NCBI RefSeq assembly: GCF_030463565.1
Contig: NC_134648.1
Span: 10,891,806-10,955,805, forward strand
DNA length: 64,000 nucleotides
Source: Pelecanus crispus
Lineage: Eukaryota > Chordata > Aves > Pelecaniformes > Pelecanidae
Direction of reading: 5' to 3'
In this document: one piece after another, positions 62,461 through 64,000 of the stretch
Layout: each line of letters starts with the position of its first letter
How positions within the stretch are numbered: position 1 is the stretch's first letter
Position numbers and translations under genes: made by a program
Notes under the pieces: generated by a model
What the model was told of the DNA's origin: nothing
Databases searched by the model: none
The model's input: only the letters and a program-made list of their open reading frames with translations

Positions 62461-63069
62461 TCTCAGAGAAAAGCTCTGGAATGCTACTGCAACATAGAGT
62501 TTGACATTAGCTTTCTAGTTTTCAAGCACAGTGTATTATTTGGACTGTTCTCTTTTTCATATCAACTTCTTCAAAAACAAAATTGTAGAGCAAACTTTTA
62601 CTTTGACTAGAAGTAGATTTAGACTTATAAAAATGGCCTTTCTTTATTACCTATTTTGTGTACAACCTGTGCGAAGCCTGGGTAGAAAGGAAGTCAGTAG
62701 AGAACACGTAATGTAAGTATAATGAATACGTCCACAAAACAATACAGGTGCTTACAAAGATGAAAAAGAACATCTTTTTCCTGACACGGTGACTCTCTCC
62801 ATCTTTTCAGGACTACCTAGATACTTAGTTTCTTCCCTTTTCAGGATGATGCGCTCAGAATTCACGATATAAAAGACGGCTGCTTTACACAAGACAAAAT
62901 GCAAGCACTGAGAATGACATTCAGTGCTAAGGAAAGGTGAGGAACTGTTAGTAGGGCCCAAAGCTTTAATTCCATCTCATTCCAGCAGCATTTTTAGCAG
63001 CATATTAGCCTTTTTTTAATACAGAATGGCCACTCTGCAAGACTTTATTCTTGAATAAGACTGTGTCAG

Positions 63070-63480
63070 GGCACAAGGGCTGTCTGCTCCCTGGGGCTGG
63101 GATGCCAGGAGCAGCGGGGGACCCTGGTGCTGCTGGGCAGGACCTCGCCAGTCAGGTCCCATCCCACCGCCCCAGCCAGGGAGCTGGGCAGGCTGGGGAA
63201 CTGGGGGACAGTTCCTGGCATCAGCCAGCTCCCCGGGGATGGGCCAAGCCAGGCCAGGACAGGAGCCCATGGGTGGGCCTGGCTCAGCGGGGCCCATGGC
63301 TGGGCAGGGCAGGTCTGTGGGGAGCTGGAGCCCAGCGCCCTGCGGTGCCACTGGGGCAGGGGCCAACAGCCCTGGGCTGGGCTGAAATGGGGAGCGGGGC
63401 CATGGCCAGGGTCGGGGGAGGCCCTGGGGCTGGTCAGGGCTCGTAAGGCCTGTTAGTGCCCTCCGGGCCCTGCCATACCG
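63070..63480 (+). repeat. GC-rich, G-biased block with minisatellite-like GCTGGGCAGG units
   Basis: About 410 bases are strongly GC-rich with G excess on the + strand, set in AT-rich intron DNA with sharp edges. The unit GCTGGGCAGG recurs (near 63136, 63184 and 63300) with related CTGGGG, GGGCAGG and GCCCATGG words in irregular order. CpG is sparse for such GC content, so it is unlike an active CpG island. Open frames on both strands (up to 131 codons) are Gly/Pro/Ala-rich and look compositional. It could be a degenerate minisatellite or an unrecognised GC-rich mobile element. Confidence 0.55.
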
Positions 63481-64000
63481 ATTGCTTTCAGTCCCTGTAC
63501 AGGAACAGATAGTTGAGTGGGGTTAGAAGACAGAGCTTCTTTTGATATTTTAGTGGAGCTGTAAGCTCACATGCAGCCATTGTAACTCAAGGTAGAGTGA
63601 AAGGCCAATCCATTCATTTGCATAGAGATTTAGTTTAAATTGACATTTTCATTTTAACACACTAGGAAAAAAATTTAACAGGCAAGACATTTTGGATCAA
63701 AATATTTTGATTAGTTCACTTATTTTTAAAACCAGTTTCCTCCCTTGCAATTCTTCTTGGATGTATTTGAGATTTTCATTATTAGTGGGATATTGAGATA
63801 ATTAAACATTACTTTCAACTTATGTCAGAATGGAAGCAAGACGTACCTGGCAAATAATTCATGGTAGAAGTAATTTTATGTGTTAGAATGGATTTGCCGC
63901 TTCATTTTCTTCAAGCTCACATTTGCCCAGAGACAGTGAACACTTAACATGTAATTTAGTCTCCCCTTCTTAGAACAAGCCAGCATTTAGCCTTGAAACC

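Larger units (their letters stand above)
47218..64000 (+). other. SYT9: SYT9 intron 3, incomplete (at least 16.8 kb)
   Basis: The intron starts with a consensus GTAAGT donor and is still open at the window end. I looked for the expected next exon (a DNVDLGELMF-like start of the C2B domain) and did not see it. The DNA is AT-rich and almost free of known transposons. Exceptions are simple repeats and a GC-rich block near 63.1-63.5 kb. Open frames are short and unsupported. Confidence 0.75.

Noticed and set aside
63016..63456. Three overlapping Gly/Pro-rich open frames
   Set aside because: By-products of the GC-rich minisatellite-like block. No codon-level structure.
47218..64000. Search for SYT9 C2B exons
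   Set aside because: No segment resembling the expected C2B start or its Ca2+-binding loops was found. They must lie beyond the window.
1..64000. CRISPR arrays, operons, bacterial or phage systems, rRNA or tRNA genes
   Set aside because: None seen. The window is vertebrate nuclear DNA with a spliced gene and avian-type retroelements.

Overview
The window looks like bird genomic DNA, very probably the 5' part of the synaptotagmin-9 gene (SYT9) on the + strand. Several things point to a bird: CR1-type LINE pieces ending in the ATTCTATG-like octamer, an avian-style solo LTR, low overall repeat density, a vertebrate CpG-island promoter, and a SYT9 protein close to the mammalian one. I cannot name the species.

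Layout. Positions 1-8.3 kb are AT-rich upstream sequence with no gene I can support. They hold a small CpG-rich patch (about 580-830), a (GGGGT)n run and an (AAAAC)n run. A CpG island (about 8.34-9.79 kb) carries the TATA-less promoter, the 5' UTR and coding exon 1 (9020-9167). Intron 1 is 34.2 kb. It holds a 1.9-kb CR1 copy with a recognisable but broken reverse transcriptase (antisense to SYT9), an older CR1 relic beside it, a 584-bp solo LTR with a 5-bp target duplication, three more CR1 3' ends, and simple repeats. Coding exon 2 (43361-43712), a 3.0-kb intron 2 and coding exon 3 (46671-47217) follow. Intron 3 runs off the end of the window (at least 16.8 kb) and contains an (AAAAT)n repeat, a TA repeat and a GC-rich, minisatellite-like block near 63.1-63.5 kb.

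Gene logic. The three exons join in phase (1, 2, 0) into 349 residues. These comprise a luminal N-terminus with the three-cysteine pattern of the SYT3/5/6/9/10 group, one transmembrane helix with a juxtamembrane Cys, a linker, and a complete C2A domain with all five Ca2+-binding aspartates. The C2B domain and the 3' end are not in the window.

I see no new multi-gene system. The least ordinary signal is a second reading frame. An ATG 13 nt upstream of the SYT9 start, in at least as good an initiation context, opens an overlapping frame that stays open across the exon 1/exon 2 junction for 112 codons. Other points for a second look are an RE1-like site 8.3 kb upstream, the solo LTR, the CR1 copy and the GC-rich block in intron 3.
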